A DNA stretch of 64,000 nucleotides, from positions 9,864,285 to 9,928,284 of the forward strand of contig JAVMKO010000021.1 of NCBI GenBank assembly GCA_032164245.1, read 5' to 3'. Of the stretch, positions 29,766 to 40,998 are shown one piece after another. The notes under the pieces are model-generated. The model did not search any database. It saw nothing but the letters and a program-made list of their open reading frames with translations, and was not told where the DNA came from. Numbering within the stretch: position 1 is the stretch's first letter; every line of letters begins with the position of its first letter. The DNA comes from Sternotherus odoratus. Lineage: Eukaryota > Chordata > Testudines > Kinosternidae. A program made the translations under genes and the position numbers.

Positions 29766-31384
29766 CTAGTGGAAGAGAGAACCGTGATCTATTAGGTAGA
29801 CCCTGGCGATTCGGGGATACCTCCACTTCCCCCAGGCCTCAGCCACTTTAGCTGGTGGGATTCAAGGAGGTTTCCACCTCCCCTAGGAGCTGGTTTTGGC
29901 CATAAACCCCAGCTCTTGGCACCCGATCAGTTCACTCAACAGACAGGAGAAGGGGGCATAAGACAAGGAGGAATATGCTGGGGGGGGGGGTTTAAAACTA
30001 ACTGGGGAACCCCCCCTCCCCCCACAGCCTGATGGAGCAGGTGCCCCCCACACATTGAACCCTGCTGGAGAGCCGGAGAAACTCAGTCTCAGCTGGTCCG
30101 TTGCCAGTGCAGGTGAGCCAGGCCCTAAATACAGAGGGGGGGGGGCTAAAAATAAGAGGGGGGGGGGTGTTCGCCCTAGAGGAACCGCTCCCGCGCCGCC
30201 GCCAGCTGGCGCCAGCGCTCCATCGCCAGAGCCCGGGCAGGGGTGGGGAAGCTGCTTGCCCGAGGCATTATTGTTGCACAATGCAAAGGGGGGTGTCGGG
30301 GGGGGGGGGGTAAATCACGGCTCTTGTCCAGTGTCTTTCCATTCAGAGCAAGTCACCCGGTCCCTCCCTGGGGAGCCGGCCCTGCACCCCCCCCCCCCGC
30401 CCCCCAGAGCTGCGAGGGGGTGGAAGGGACCCCAGCTCCCAGCGAAGCGAAAGCCCCCAAGGGTCCCTCGCCTGGCTGCAGGGTCCTTCCCCGCAGCTCT
30501 TCCCTTCTCGCCGCCTTGCCCCGCTCCACAATGTGCCGCGTCCCCCCGTGATCCCCTGGGGCTTCGGCCACGGGATTTATTTGGGGGGGGGGAGGTAGAG
30601 GAAGGCGCCTCCCCCCCCCTTAACTGGAGGCGCTTAGCAAACGCGCGAGCAGTTCTCGCCCCCTCCCCCCCCCCCCCGATACCTCGAGCCGCCCCGGGTC
30701 CGCCCGCGGGAGCTCGCCGGGGTCCGCCCTGGAATGCGGCCATCGCCCGCCCCCCCCCCCCCCCCGGATCCTTCCTTTGTTTCCCTCCGAGCACCCGGGG
30801 CCGGGAGCTTCGCCGGGGCTCCAGCGCCAAACAAAGGCAGCCCACGCCGCGGTCTCCAGCCAGAGCCGGGGGCGGGGGACAGGGACGGGGCGACCACGGC
30901 AGTAAAACGCAAACCGGGGGGGGGGGGTGTGAATGGCGATTGCAGGGTGGGGTCGCATCTCCCCCCCCCCCACTTTGGGGCACAATCCCCCCCGAAAGCG
31001 GGTTTCGACCGGGGGGGGGGGGGGGCTCCGTCGCAGGGTCAGACCCGCCCGCCAGGAGCCCTGCTCTCCAAGCAGAGAAAGGAGCCAGGTGGGGAGGAGA
31101 CATCGCCCCGTTCCCCCCCCCCGAGTTTGGGGAGGGGCCCCCCCCAGCGATTCCAGGGGGCTTAAACCCTCCCCACGGAGCCCCCCCCCTTTTATAGCGG
31201 GGGGAGGAAACAAAGCAAAGATCCAGATTAACCCCCCCTTCCCCGAGCACCAAAAACACCCCCCCCCCAATAAACCGGAGACACCCACCTGCCCGTTGGA
31301 TTTGGAGGGCGACACCGCCCCAGCCTCGGCGGATTTCTGAGCCATCACCTCGCCCTTGGCGGCCTTGGAGCCCTGGCTTCCCAT
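29151..31384 (-). CDS. MARCKSL1: MARCKS-like protein 1 (two coding exons)
   Basis: A membrane-bound protein that sequesters acidic phospholipids and binds calmodulin and actin; it acts at the plasma membrane in cell motility and neurite growth. Exon 1 is 31384-31289 (32 codons; donor GTGGGT) and exon 2 is 29765-29151 (204 codons plus TAG; acceptor CCACTAG). Total 236 residues; human has 195, so the linker regions are longer here. MGSQGSK opens with G2 for N-myristoylation. The intron falls in the MH2 region (NGQ|ENGHVK), as in the family. The effector domain, residues about 101-123, reads KKKKKFSFKKPFKLSG and ISFRKKK, with serines 107, 115 and 118 as protein kinase C sites. The remainder is Glu/Ala/Pro-rich and disordered. 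It lies tail-to-tail with HDAC1. Confidence 0.96.
29766..31288 (-). other. MARCKSL1: MARCKSL1 intron, CpG-rich with many homopolymer runs
   Basis: Very GC-rich. G or C runs of 8 to 15 bases recur (for example near 29989, 30307, 30392, 30671, 30757, 30916 and 31011). Long open frames on both strands here are by-products of composition. Confidence 0.7.
31289..31384 (-). CDS. MARCKSL1: MARCKSL1 exon 1
   Basis: The ATG at 31384-31382 sits in the strong context GCCGCCATGG. Encodes the myristoylated N-terminus and ends SKSNGQ before donor GTGGGT (31288). Confidence 0.95.
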
Positions 31385-31760
31385 GGCGGCTGGAGGGGCA
31401 GGGACGCGCACGGTACCCCAAAGAGCCTAAAATCCGCAGCCGGCGGGGCTCGAACCGCTCCCCGCTGCCCCAAACCGCGGGGCTGGGTCCCGGCGCTGCA
31501 CCCGGCGAAGCGACGAATCCGGGAGACGCGCCCCCAGCGGGGAGATCAGCTCCGCGCCCCCCCTTCTGCCGGGTCCCAGCCTCGCCCGGCCGCCAGCTCC
31601 GTGCACCCCGCTACGGACGGAGCCAGAGGATCGCTAGGTGCCCCCCCGCCCCGAGCGCCGGCTAATAAGCGCGCAAAAGCGAGGGGCGTGGCGGGCATTT
31701 AAATACCCGCCCAATGGCAGGCGCGGGGAGGGGACTGGGGGGTGCCGCGCCCCCAGTACA
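31385..31760 (-). promoter_or_regulatory. MARCKSL1: MARCKSL1 promoter
   Basis: CpG-rich. On the - strand a TATA-like TATTTAAA (31705-31698) sits inside a near-palindrome GGCGGGTATTTAAATGCCCG. A CCAAT motif on the + strand (31711-31715, i.e. ATTGG for this gene) is just upstream. The transcription start would fall near 31670, giving a 5' UTR of about 280 nt (inferred). Confidence 0.6.
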
Positions 31761-32335
31761 ATGGGAGACACGCTGGGGCTGGGAGATGCACAGGGGGGAG
31801 ATCAGCCATTTACCCCCCCCCCCCCAGTGTTTGCAAAGGGGGACCTTGCGCGGGGGATAACGGGGTGGGGCTCAATACTGTGTGACTTGCGGGGAGTGTT
31901 AGGTGTGTGCCGGGAGCAAGAGAGGCCGAGGCTCCCCGGCTAGCCTGGCTAGAGGAAGATACAAAGGGTTGGCCCAAGGGGCTGCAAGGTTTCAGAGCAG
32001 CCAGGGAGTTTTCCGGGGGGAGGGGGACAGATGGGCGTGGCAATCAGACTGTTGCCCCCCCCCTCCCTTCCCCACTGCAGCGTGAAAGTGAAATTGACTG
32101 GAAACCAAAGTGAAACCGACCAGTCTATTTTCACTCCAAGAGGTGAGTCAAAGGCAGAAATAAACATACACAGGGTGGGAAATGAATTGGATTGTTGGGT
32201 TTTCGTTTGCCAGTTAGTCCATCTGCTTAAAAATCGCCCTTCTGTCCGAAGTTTGTGCAGTGTGGTCTTACAAACCAATCCCCCCTTAAAAAGTCTAGAG
32301 CACCAAGAAGTCATTTTTCTCCATTTCCCCCTCAC

Positions 32336-32554
32336 TTTGTCTATGTTTTGAAGCATTAAGCTTTCGTGGGCTAATACCCACTTCGTCGGATGCAAGCAGC
32401 TTCCACTGCCAGTTTGCATCCGACGAAGTGGGTATTAGCCCACGAAAGCTTAATGCTTCAAAACTTTATAGTTAGTCTTTAAGGTGCCACAGGACTTTGT
32501 TACCTCTGCAATTCCAGACTTAACATGGCTACCTCTCTGATTTTTGTCTATGTT
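32336..32554 (+). mobile_element. Hairpin-only PLE insertion with 12-bp duplication
   Basis: TTTGTCTATGTT occurs at 32336-32347 and 32543-32554. Inside are two perfect 50-bp inverted arms (32346-32395 and 32414-32463; TTTTGAAGCATTAAGCTTTC and its complement) around an 18-nt loop, then the terminal TTTATAGTTAGTCTTTAAGG and GTGCCACAGGAC. Coding sequence is absent. Perfect arms suggest a recent insertion or arm correction. Confidence 0.85.
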
Positions 32555-35500
32555 GTGCATTTGACAGCACTTTGGATCAAGTTAGTTCCCCTGTTTCTTT
32601 GGTTTCCCCTTATAGTTTGTGTGGGACTTTCATGCAGCAATCCGGGAGAGAGAAAGATCTTTAGGAAAGTGTCATTGTAAAACCACAACAATTTCAAGGC
32701 AGATGTAGCATGGGAAATGACATCAAGCTCGTTTTAAGAAATCTGGCTAGATTTCAAATTGATGGTGTCCACATAATAAGGACAGGGTGATGTTTGTAAC
32801 ACGGAGGAGAATTTGCTTTTAGAACATATCCATGGGCTTCATGTTCATAAGTGCTGAGCATATACAGTTCTCTGGTTAATGTCACCTGGAGTTGTTCCAC
32901 TCACAGGCCCTTGTGATGTTCAACCTGTCTGTGTCCGTTTTTATACATCAATTAATTGTATATGTAGGACTTGGTCCTGCTAGTCCTTGCTCATGGCACA
33001 GCAAGGACACCGAAGGGTCTGCTGTTGTAGCAAAGGGATGGGATACGGATGGAGAATGGGTATGTCTAAGGAGACATGATTTTAAATGTCATCGTTTGAA
33101 TAGGGTCCATGGCTACTCGCTCTCCATGTTGCCCTCATTCCTGCTGTGACGTGGATTGCACAGCAGTGTTTCATTCATGCAGGACTGGGGTTCCCTGTGT
33201 TTCCATCCTGTTCATCGCCTCTTACCTTGGGCTTATAGGTGCAGCGCTCCTCCCCAGCCCCACGGTTACCCTGCCGTCAGTGGGTTTGCGGCTCAATGCA
33301 AACCCTGAATGCTTGGCTTTAACTGCCCCCTAGGCAGCTTTGCAGGAGTGCAACAGTCTAGCGCACCCAGCTGTGGCCTGCACAAGGCAATGCAGGATCA
33401 AGGCCAGCAGCAGCTAGGGTGGAAAACAATGGATTGTTGTGTTTGTTTTACCAACAAGGTCATGTTTTGTCTTCCCCCTGCTGGAGCAATATTTCTGTGT
33501 TAATTATGTTGGGCCACGTTGCCCTTATTGACTCTTGGTTTCCAGTTGATAACGCCTTTGAATGGCTACCATGCTTGCAGCTCCTTCTTTGTCCCCCTGA
33601 TATTTAATCCATATCTCAAATCCGGAGTTGCCCCATTGGCCACAAGGGTTGCAAAGGAGCCATTGGGGATTTACAGGGGTTAAATAATGCACGCTTGCAG
33701 AATGAGCACACGTAGCTAGCTCCCATGCCCCCCTTGGCTAGGAAGAGGTGAGTGGGTATAGTGAATCCATACACTGTGTTGAGTAAACACACTGGGATGT
33801 TTGAGTTCAGCATGAAAGATTTTGTTCTTAAACAAAGAACTTGAGAGCAACCCGCCACCGCTTTATCTGCTGGGACACACGGAGAAAACAGCCAGGGAAT
33901 CTGAAGTTACAGGTGTTGCTCTTTCCTGCAAAAGCAGACGTGTCAGGCTTGTTTGATGTTTTCTGGCTTTGGTCAGTTTTAGGGCAGTCCACAATGTTAT
34001 TGAACCGTAGCTAATGCATGTTCTTTTTGAGTGGTTGGAGTGACTTTACAGTAGTGAAAGGGACCATCTTGACAGCTGTGGAGACTAATTATCTTCTCGT
34101 TATCTAAAAAACAGGTACAGCATGGGGAACTGCATTCCCCCAATGCACATCGCCAATATGTCTCTCCTCATAACTGGAGTAAAGACAGAAGTATTCAGTC
34201 TTTGGAGTCCATTCGTTCCTTGGCCTCTCTCCTGATACTCGCGACGCGGAGGGCAATGGCAGTGCCAGTTTTTGTGGCATCGACTGAGAAACCACCGAAT
34301 AATCATTTGACAGTCCTGTCTTGGTTACACCTAGAACCTTGGTAAGTACGAGTAATCTTTGACATGCACAATTATGCTGGGCTACAACCGATCCCATTCA
34401 GAATGCCCCATCTCAAGTGTGTCCACCCTTTGGGCCTCTCCGGACCAGCACCCTCACCTTACTGGTACTGGTGCATTCTGGGAAAATGTGGACACTACAG
34501 CTATCCCATGCTGCCTCAGCTACCCGTAGAGAGCTGTAGGCCCAGGATGTTTTTCACAGGATGTAATATACTTTCCAATCCCCCCCTTGTGCAGGGATCT
34601 GGGAGACAGGAGAATTGGTGAACCCAGTTACACAGACAGGGGTATATGGGGCTGGATACCCGGCAGAAGAACTGTGTTAGATCCCAAATGCAGCCTGTTT
34701 GTTATGTTAATGAAGGCCCAGTTCCAGGGTATGGTCCAAATGCATTCTCCACATGGTTAGGATCTACACATAGGAGCTATGTTTGAAGACCCAGACTGGG
34801 CGCAGTTCTAACATCACTTACAGTTCATAGTCCACCTTTCTGGGTCACCACTAAACTCAGCTGGGTTTGAAACTGGCATAGAATTAATGACTCCAATCTC
34901 TTGAGCAGTCTAGCCTCCCACACCCGGGTGGGGTGGTTCTGGTAGCAGATTAATGTTACTTCCACACCTAGCATGTCTGTCTGTTGTGGAAAACCTCTAC
35001 ACAGGAGTGCATATCTCTGGGATTCTGAAAATACAACTACAGTCATAGAAAGAAAAGCCAAAGCCAGGGCTGGAAACAGGCATGGGGGGGGGGGGGAATG
35101 TCCATTAAACTATCTGGATTTCCATGTGCTGGCCAATGCTCCGCTTTCCCAGTGTTTGCAGAGATCAAGTGGTGTCCTGTCCTATGTGTGGCTTAGTTTA
35201 GTCTGCATTAGATGCTGTGTGTGTTATCATTTTGTTGGGGGGGGGGGGGGGACGGGACGGGACAAAAACCTTCATCTTCCTATCAGCATGCCCCGTAGCA
35301 GCGAGCTCTGTGGAGCGGTTGTATTCTCCCTGACACCGTACTCTCTGGCACTGCTCCGTGTACTAATATTATGTCTCATCTACTCCAGTGAAAGTCCTGG
35401 GCTGTCTTTGCCAGTCTGTCAGAGCAGGGTTTTGCTGCCGAATGCATTAATGGCTGGAATGGTATATGGGCTCAGTGGAGCGGGAGTGCTGGCTGCGTGT

Positions 35501-36640
35501 TATCAAACACAATCTGTGTACACCCTTCTCCCCTATGGCTGTTTGCTAGGCAGGGATTTTTCTCCATGAAGGAACTGGCTGATATTATATGGACGACGGG
35601 GCTTGTTTATTGGAGGGAGGGGATTTGGGGGTGGCGGGCGGTAAATAAGAGGGAGACCTGCTCCAGCAAAGCTGCCCTGGGCACATTGTGCAGCTGCACT
35701 ACCCAGCCCGCCCCGCCAGATCTTGGATAGCCGAGTTTTCCATCTGTGATTCCTCCATGCAGAACCTGTCTCTCTCTTTCATTCTGCTCGAGGGGGGAAA
35801 GCGCTTGACTCCCCGCTGCTCTCCTGCCATAGCAATCATGGGCCAGAGCTGAAGTGACGGGAGGAAGATGTGATGTTTCTAAAGGGCGAACTGTAGCGTG
35901 ATGAGACAGGTCAAGATGCAGACCTGCAGGGGAGAGGGGAAAAAAGCCTCTTTTTCTCATCTTAAGAAATACGATAAATCTCCCTGGTATTTCTGTAGCT
36001 TTCATCCCAAAGGATCCGCAATCACCAACTCTCTCTTGATCCCAGTCCTTTAAACCCCAGTTCTTTGGAGAGGCCACCAAGAAATGTGTTTGTAAATAGA
36101 GGAAGTTCCCTCTGGATTTCCAAGTGTGCCCGGTCTTCTAAGGCCTTGTGAACACTACTGAATGTCTATCCTTTATCCAGAACGGGTCCTAGCAATGGTG
36201 GACATGCTTGATTAGACCAGGAGTAGGCCTGTTTACCTCTATGTCAGCCCTCTGTAGTGTAGAATAGATATCCTGATCCTCAACCCAGATGTGCATGGGA
36301 TTCTGGGGGTAGTAGTCCATCTGTGCAGATCTGGGATCTAGTCTAATGACCTTTAAACTGTACACTTTGTTCGGGGAGGGGAGGGGGCTGTCTGGGTTTC
36401 TGTTTTGTACATTGCTGGTACAAGGCAAATGATACGTGACAAATCTCTTCATGCGTGTAATCACAATACTGCTGAAGTGCAGCCACTTCTGGGGTGGAGA
36501 TCAGCAGCAGCGCAGCACCCTGAACAATAGTGGGCTTTACAACGTACATTGAAAAAAATCCTCTTGTCTATAAAGGTGTGATTCTATAAAATGACTGTAA
36601 TAAGTGAAGCACGAGAGAAGATGGATGAGTGTACAGGGCC
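32555..36640. other. Intergenic, no gene recognised
   Basis: Mixed unique sequence upstream of MARCKSL1. G-runs occur near 35084-35096 and 35237-35250. I see no exon, RNA gene or clear transposon. Confidence 0.45.
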
Positions 36641-36705
36641 TCTACGGAAAACTCACTGAAGTCAATAGGAGTCTTTCCATTGACTTCAGTGAGCTTTGGC
36701 TAAGC
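36640..36705. repeat. Short hairpin repeat fragment
   Basis: Perfect 15-bp inverted arms CTCACTGAAGTCAAT (36652-36666) and ATTGACTTCAGTGAG (36679-36693) enclose a 12-nt loop. This looks like a scrap of an interspersed repeat; the family is not determined. Confidence 0.5.
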
Positions 36706-36844
36706 TTCCAGTTGCAAAACTCCTCGGGATTTCTATGGGGCAGGAAAAAATTCTAAACATACATAAAAATTCTATCCAAGAAGAGATAAGGAATGAAAGT
36801 GTCCCACCCCTTGCAACATTACAATACAAACTCAAAATGACCAT

Positions 36845-37154
36845 TTAAATTGACTTAATCTTGAAATGTAATCCAGTGAGACCAAAGACTAGACACGTAC
36901 GGTCCTGCACCAGATAGTCAAACACTTGTAACCCTTCCGGATCCTTGGATTGATTTACATCAATAAGTGATCCCAGTTTTGATGTGGTCAAAGAGATGTG
37001 TTCATCACCTATTACAATTTCAAGCTCCTGCCGACCAACTCTGTCAGGTGGAGGCCATAAGGCATTGATTGTCGTCTTTTGTGAGTTCGCTGCCATCAAT
37101 TATTCTCTTCATTTCCTCCATCACACTCTTGCCTACATAGGCCTCTTTTCTGAT
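36845..37154 (-). pseudogene. MAGOH: MAGOH retropseudogene, 5'-truncated
   Basis: On the - strand the translation follows the exon-junction-complex protein MAGOH from about residue 46 to the end. First comes [20 protein letters not shown], then in the +1-shifted frame [37 protein letters not shown] and HFKIKSI, then TAA at 36847-36845. An extra 7 nt (AATCAAT) after 'TKDD' breaks the frame. There are no introns although the region spans several exons of the parent gene, so this is a processed copy. The first 45 or so residues are missing; the homology stops close to the repeat at 37193. MAGOHB could equally be the parent. Confidence 0.88.
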
Positions 37155-37192
37155 CAGCCAGATGTGTCTTGGCTGCTTTTCAGAGCACTGTT

Positions 37193-37412
37193 TGCAGTGT
37201 TGTTGTAGATACATTGGTCTCAGGATCATATGAGAGAGACAAGGTGGGTGAGGTAATATCTTTTATGGGACCAACTACTTCTGTTGGTGAAAGCAACACG
37301 CTTCCAGGTTCCGCGGGGCTGAAGAACCTGAAGAAGAGGGCTGGGTAAACTGGTTAGCTTCTCTCTTTCCCCATCAGAATCTGGTCCAGTAAAAAGATTA
37401 CCTCACCTACCT
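37193..37412 (+). mobile_element. PLE-like interspersed repeat with inverted arms
   Basis: TGCAGTGTTGTTGTAGATAC, then AAGGTGGGTGAGGTAATATC and GGGACCAACTACTTCTGTTG, is later answered by the inverse ATCAGAATCTGGTCCAGTAA and AGATTACCTCACCTACC. It resembles a repeat common in turtles and crocodilians, with the same head-to-head arrangement as the PLE ends. It abuts the MAGOH copy. Confidence 0.6.
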
Positions 37413-37985
37413 CCTCATTCCTCGTGCTGATCATTCCTAAAAGAGCTCAGGGGAGCCTGCATGCCTCTGTTGTTTTCCATTTTCAGAGCCTAGTTAAGAT
37501 GACAATGCTGATTAATTTATAATGTGTTAAGTGCCAACAGCCTGCAAGACACAGAAGCAAATGTCCCTGCCTGGAGGAGCTTAGAATCTGAGCAAATAAG
37601 CAACACACCCTGACCCTCCCACCTTTGTTATCCCTTCAATTTGCATGTAAGAATTAGTCTGGTTAGTTATTCATTTATATAGAGCTATTCACAATTGTCT
37701 TATCATGGCTGGTGGATCTTAACCAAGTTAGCAGCTCCCCCCTAACCCCCAGCACAAGCAGTGACATTCAGAGTAAAAGAGAGAGCCTTTCATCTAGGCT
37801 TTAAAAATAGCAATGGTATTAACTCATTATATCTCTCTGGGGAGCGAAATCAGGCAGGGAGAATCTGGCCAAAGCTGCGCTACTTTGAATAGGCTATTGG
37901 GAAAGGATGGAACATAACAGCTCCTTCAAACATCCCTTGGTCCTTTCAGAGTCTTTGCCCAGTGTTAGCCTACGAAATCCATATT
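37413..37985. other. Intergenic, no gene recognised
   Basis: A phrase near 37565-37600 (CCCTGCCTGGAGGAGCTTAG) resembles an old interspersed repeat. Nothing else is recognised. Confidence 0.4.
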
Positions 37986-39432
37986 TAGGCCTTGTCTGTG
38001 CTCCAAAGTTGTACCATTTTCAATATAGCGAAAGGATAGTTAACTCCGTCCACACTGTACCGCTTTAGCTCAGTAGAAAGGTGTTTATACTGGTATAGTT
38101 CCAAGGAGGAAGGATACGCTATATGGGTATAAGGCATTGGTTCTCAAAGTGGGGGTCGCGACCCCTCGGGGGGTCACAGCCCGCTTTTGTGCGGGACTCC
38201 AGCCCGATCTCCACAGCAGGTGACCCGGTCCCTGTGGCGGGCTGCCGGCTCCAGCTACGATCCCCGCGGGCTGCCGGCTCCAGCCCCGACCACTCTGGTG
38301 GATTGCTGGCCTCAGCCCCGACCCCAGCGGGCTGCCGGCTCCAGCCGCAATCCCCAGGGCTGGTGACCCGGCCCCTGCAGAGGGCTGCCGGCTCCAGCCC
38401 CAACCCCAGTGGCGGGCTGCAGCTCCAGCCGCGATCCCCGAGGCTGGCAACCTGGCCCCTGCAGGGGACTGCCGGCTCCAGCCGCAATCCCCGGGGTAGG
38501 CTGCCAGCTCCTGCCCTGACCCGCCGGTGGGCTGCTGGCCCCAGCCCTGACCCCAGTGCCAATGATGGGCTCCCGCCCTGACCCCCACAGCAGCCTGCGG
38601 CTCCCCCGGGGCAGGCAGCTGGCCCCACCTCCGACCCCCAGTGGCTGGCTGCTGCACCGTTGGATCCAGCCCCTGTGGGGGGCGGCTGGCCCCAAGCTCC
38701 TCCGCCCAGCTCCACCCCCAACTACAGGCCACCTCCAGTGCTGCTCCACCTCCAAACAAAGGGCGCCAAACAGAAGTTTGGCCAGGCACCATTTTGCCTG
38801 TGATGGACCCTGGTAAGGAGACAACATTCGCAGCTGAACGGGTACTTTTATTAACAGTCAGACAGACAAGTGCAAACTTTCTGCTGAAAATAATGGCCAG
38901 TTGTACTAACACTACTAAAAAACGAAAGTCTCTCCAGTCTCACATTAAACTTGGCTTTACCAGTATCATCACCTCTGGTATTGAAAAACCGCAATGTGTC
39001 ATTTGCAGTGAAGTTTGTCTGCTGAATCAATGAAACCATGCAAAATGCAGGGATGAATAAAAGAAAATAACTTTTCCACTTATTTTGAATTCAATAAAAA
39101 TGTGTTTTAGTCTTAATTTAAAAAGCAGTGAGAAAAGGTATTTCCATTTTAAGCAATAGGGTTTACTTTTAGTATTTAACAGTATTAAATATCAAAAATG
39201 TGTATTTAATTTCTAGCGGGGGTCGCGGTCAGAAGCTCAGTGTTCGAAAGGGGTCACCAATACAAAAAGTTTGAGAACCACTGTAAGGCACCCAAGCCCT
39301 ATATGAGAGCTAGGCACTATTATTATACTGGTGTAACTGCATCCACACTAGGGGTATAAATCTGTAAAAAAAAAAAAAATCACAACCCCACCGACATAGC
39401 TATTCGAATGTGAAAACTTACGTGTGGAGCAG
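37986..39432. mobile_element. MITE split by a hAT insertion
   Basis: GGCCTTGTCTGTGCTCCAAA, then ACTGTACCGCTTTAGC, on the left and GGTGTAACTGCATCCACACT on the right read as two halves of one 'GTCTACAC'-type MITE. The hAT element at 38135-39283 interrupts it. The outer ends are diverged. Confidence 0.55.
38135..39283 (+). mobile_element. hAT element with BED zinc-finger remnant
   Basis: Ends CATTGGTTCTCAAAG and TTTGAGAACCACTG are hAT inverted repeats; TAAGGCA lies at both junctions, suggesting an imperfect target duplication. About 430 bp (38215-38640) is a degenerate GC-rich tandem repeat of 'GGGCTGCCGGCTCCAGCC'. From 38893 a reading frame gives TKKRKSLQSHIKLGFTSIIT, then SGIEKPQCVICSEV, as in the BED-type finger of ZBED-like hAT transposases. 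It then breaks off at a stop after a frame disruption. Most of the transposase is deleted. Confidence 0.8.
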
Positions 39433-39704
39433 TATATCTGGATCATTCACCTGATGTCGAGACATGTTAAGCACTCAGCAGCTCTCACTGTCTGTGAGGG
39501 GTCTGGTTTTCATCATGCCCGCTGCTTGTGGGAATGGCCCAATGGCATGTGAGTAACGAGGGCAGTGTAGATTGAAAGGTAAAGAAGAGTGGATGGAGTA
39601 AAAGGGAGAGCAGCCAGGAGGTGATTGCAGGAATTAGTGAATTACACCCCTGCAACCCCCTAGACTTCAAAGCGCTGTTTGTATTTGTAAGAAAGGCATA
39701 GGAA

Positions 39705-39795
39705 CCGGAAGGGACTTGCCAAGAGTCCATGGTGGATCTGGGACGACAAGTCAGCCTCCTGATTCCTGGTCCCACAGCTGACCCACTAGGACAGG
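39705..39795 (-). mobile_element. SINE fragment
   Basis: GGGACTTGCCAAGAGTCCAT, then TCCTGATTCCTGGTCCCACA and GACCCACTAGGAC, is the reverse complement of the tRNA-like half of a tRNA-derived SINE. Confidence 0.5.
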
Positions 39796-39917
39796 GGCGG
39801 TGCTGTATAAGTTACTGTAGCGACGGGGCAGAGGGGGAAATTGAGAGCAGGCTGTTGCCCATTCAACACCAGCGTGAGTGGGAACTGTCACCTCCTCCGT
39901 GAATGATGAATTGCTGA

Positions 39918-40186
39918 GGGGTGTCTGCATGGTGCTGCTTGGGAAAGTTAAGCCAAATTAACTAAAGGTGTGAATTTAAAATGTGTTCATTAAACCCCTG
40001 TGTGGACGCTCTCACTCGGAAGCAAAGTGGCTTTAGTTTGCTTTAGCTTAATTCACTTCCAAAGTGGAAGAGAATGTCCACACAGAGGGGGTTTAATACC
40101 CATTAGCCTATATCCTTTAACTACACACCTTTAGCTAATTCAGTTTAACTTTCCTGAATCCTGAGCCTCTCTGTGTAGACATGCCC
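39918..40186. mobile_element. MITE of the GTCTACAC type
   Basis: Begins GGGTGTCTGCATGG and ends GTGTAGACATGCCC. The interior has mirrored segments (AACTAAAGGTGTGAATT near 39960; CACACCTTTAGCTAATT near 40125). Related to 7996-8248 but without a clean TTA duplication. Confidence 0.6.
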
Positions 40187-40998
40187 AGAGTGGCCAGACA
40201 GCAGGGTGGGTGTAGCTGCCATGTGGAGGGAGAGAGAGTGAGCAAATTCAAACAGTAGAAAGTTTCCATCGCAGGCACCTGGTTGTGAGGTCATTGTCTG
40301 CTCAGCCTGGCACTAAGTGTGGACGAAACCCTGCTGAAGCCTTGGGCCTTCAGGCCTGTGGCATGGCTCAGGAATGTGGTTAAAACGTGGTTCCACCTTC
40401 TGCCCTCCAGGTGTGAACTGTGCTTCAACCTGGCTCCTGCCACACCGTCATTGGTAAAGCAGAGGCTTTTGTCAAGACGCGCTTTCTCGGATGGCCTCGC
40501 TCTGTTCCTTCCCAGTCAGTCTGCCAGGGTGGCTGGATACTGCTTGGAACGAGTCAATGGGGTATAATGAGGCAGGGCCACAAATAACCAGAAGTTCCGC
40601 GGTGAGGAGCCTGAGGTCGCCCGGTGGGTTCACATAAGACAAATCGATTGATTACATAGGGGAGATGGGCCCGAGCAATTGTCTGACACCCGCCCGGTTA
40701 AAATGGGGCCTGGGTCCAGGCCGACCCTAATTTTGGAAAACCGAAGCCTGAACAATGAGATTTTGCTCAGCCAGCCCCAGCGTTGTCCCTCTCCACTCTA
40801 CAGTGTTGGGTGACTTGGTGCCGCTGCAGCATTTGACTAGAGATGCAGCACTCAACGGTCCACCCAGCTTTGGCTCAGTGTCTGGTACGGAGCATCCTTG
40901 GTGACCTTTATGTTCTGTGCAACTTCCAAGGGATTGAAAAGACGAAGGGGGGAGGAGGAATCAACCCTGCGGGTTGTGCAATCCAAACGCACTCACAC
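40187..40998. other. Intergenic, no gene recognised
   Basis: Unique sequence. Open frames here show no protein resemblance. Confidence 0.4.

Noticed and set aside
29131..29769. Open frame of 212 codons on the + strand
   Set aside because: It is the antisense shadow of MARCKSL1 exon 2, which has the recognised effector domain and splice sites.
30055..31421. Long open frames on both strands over the MARCKSL1 CpG island
   Set aside because: They overlap on opposite strands, consist of Pro/Gly/Arg runs from G and C homopolymers, and the true exon 1 is only 96 nt in this region.
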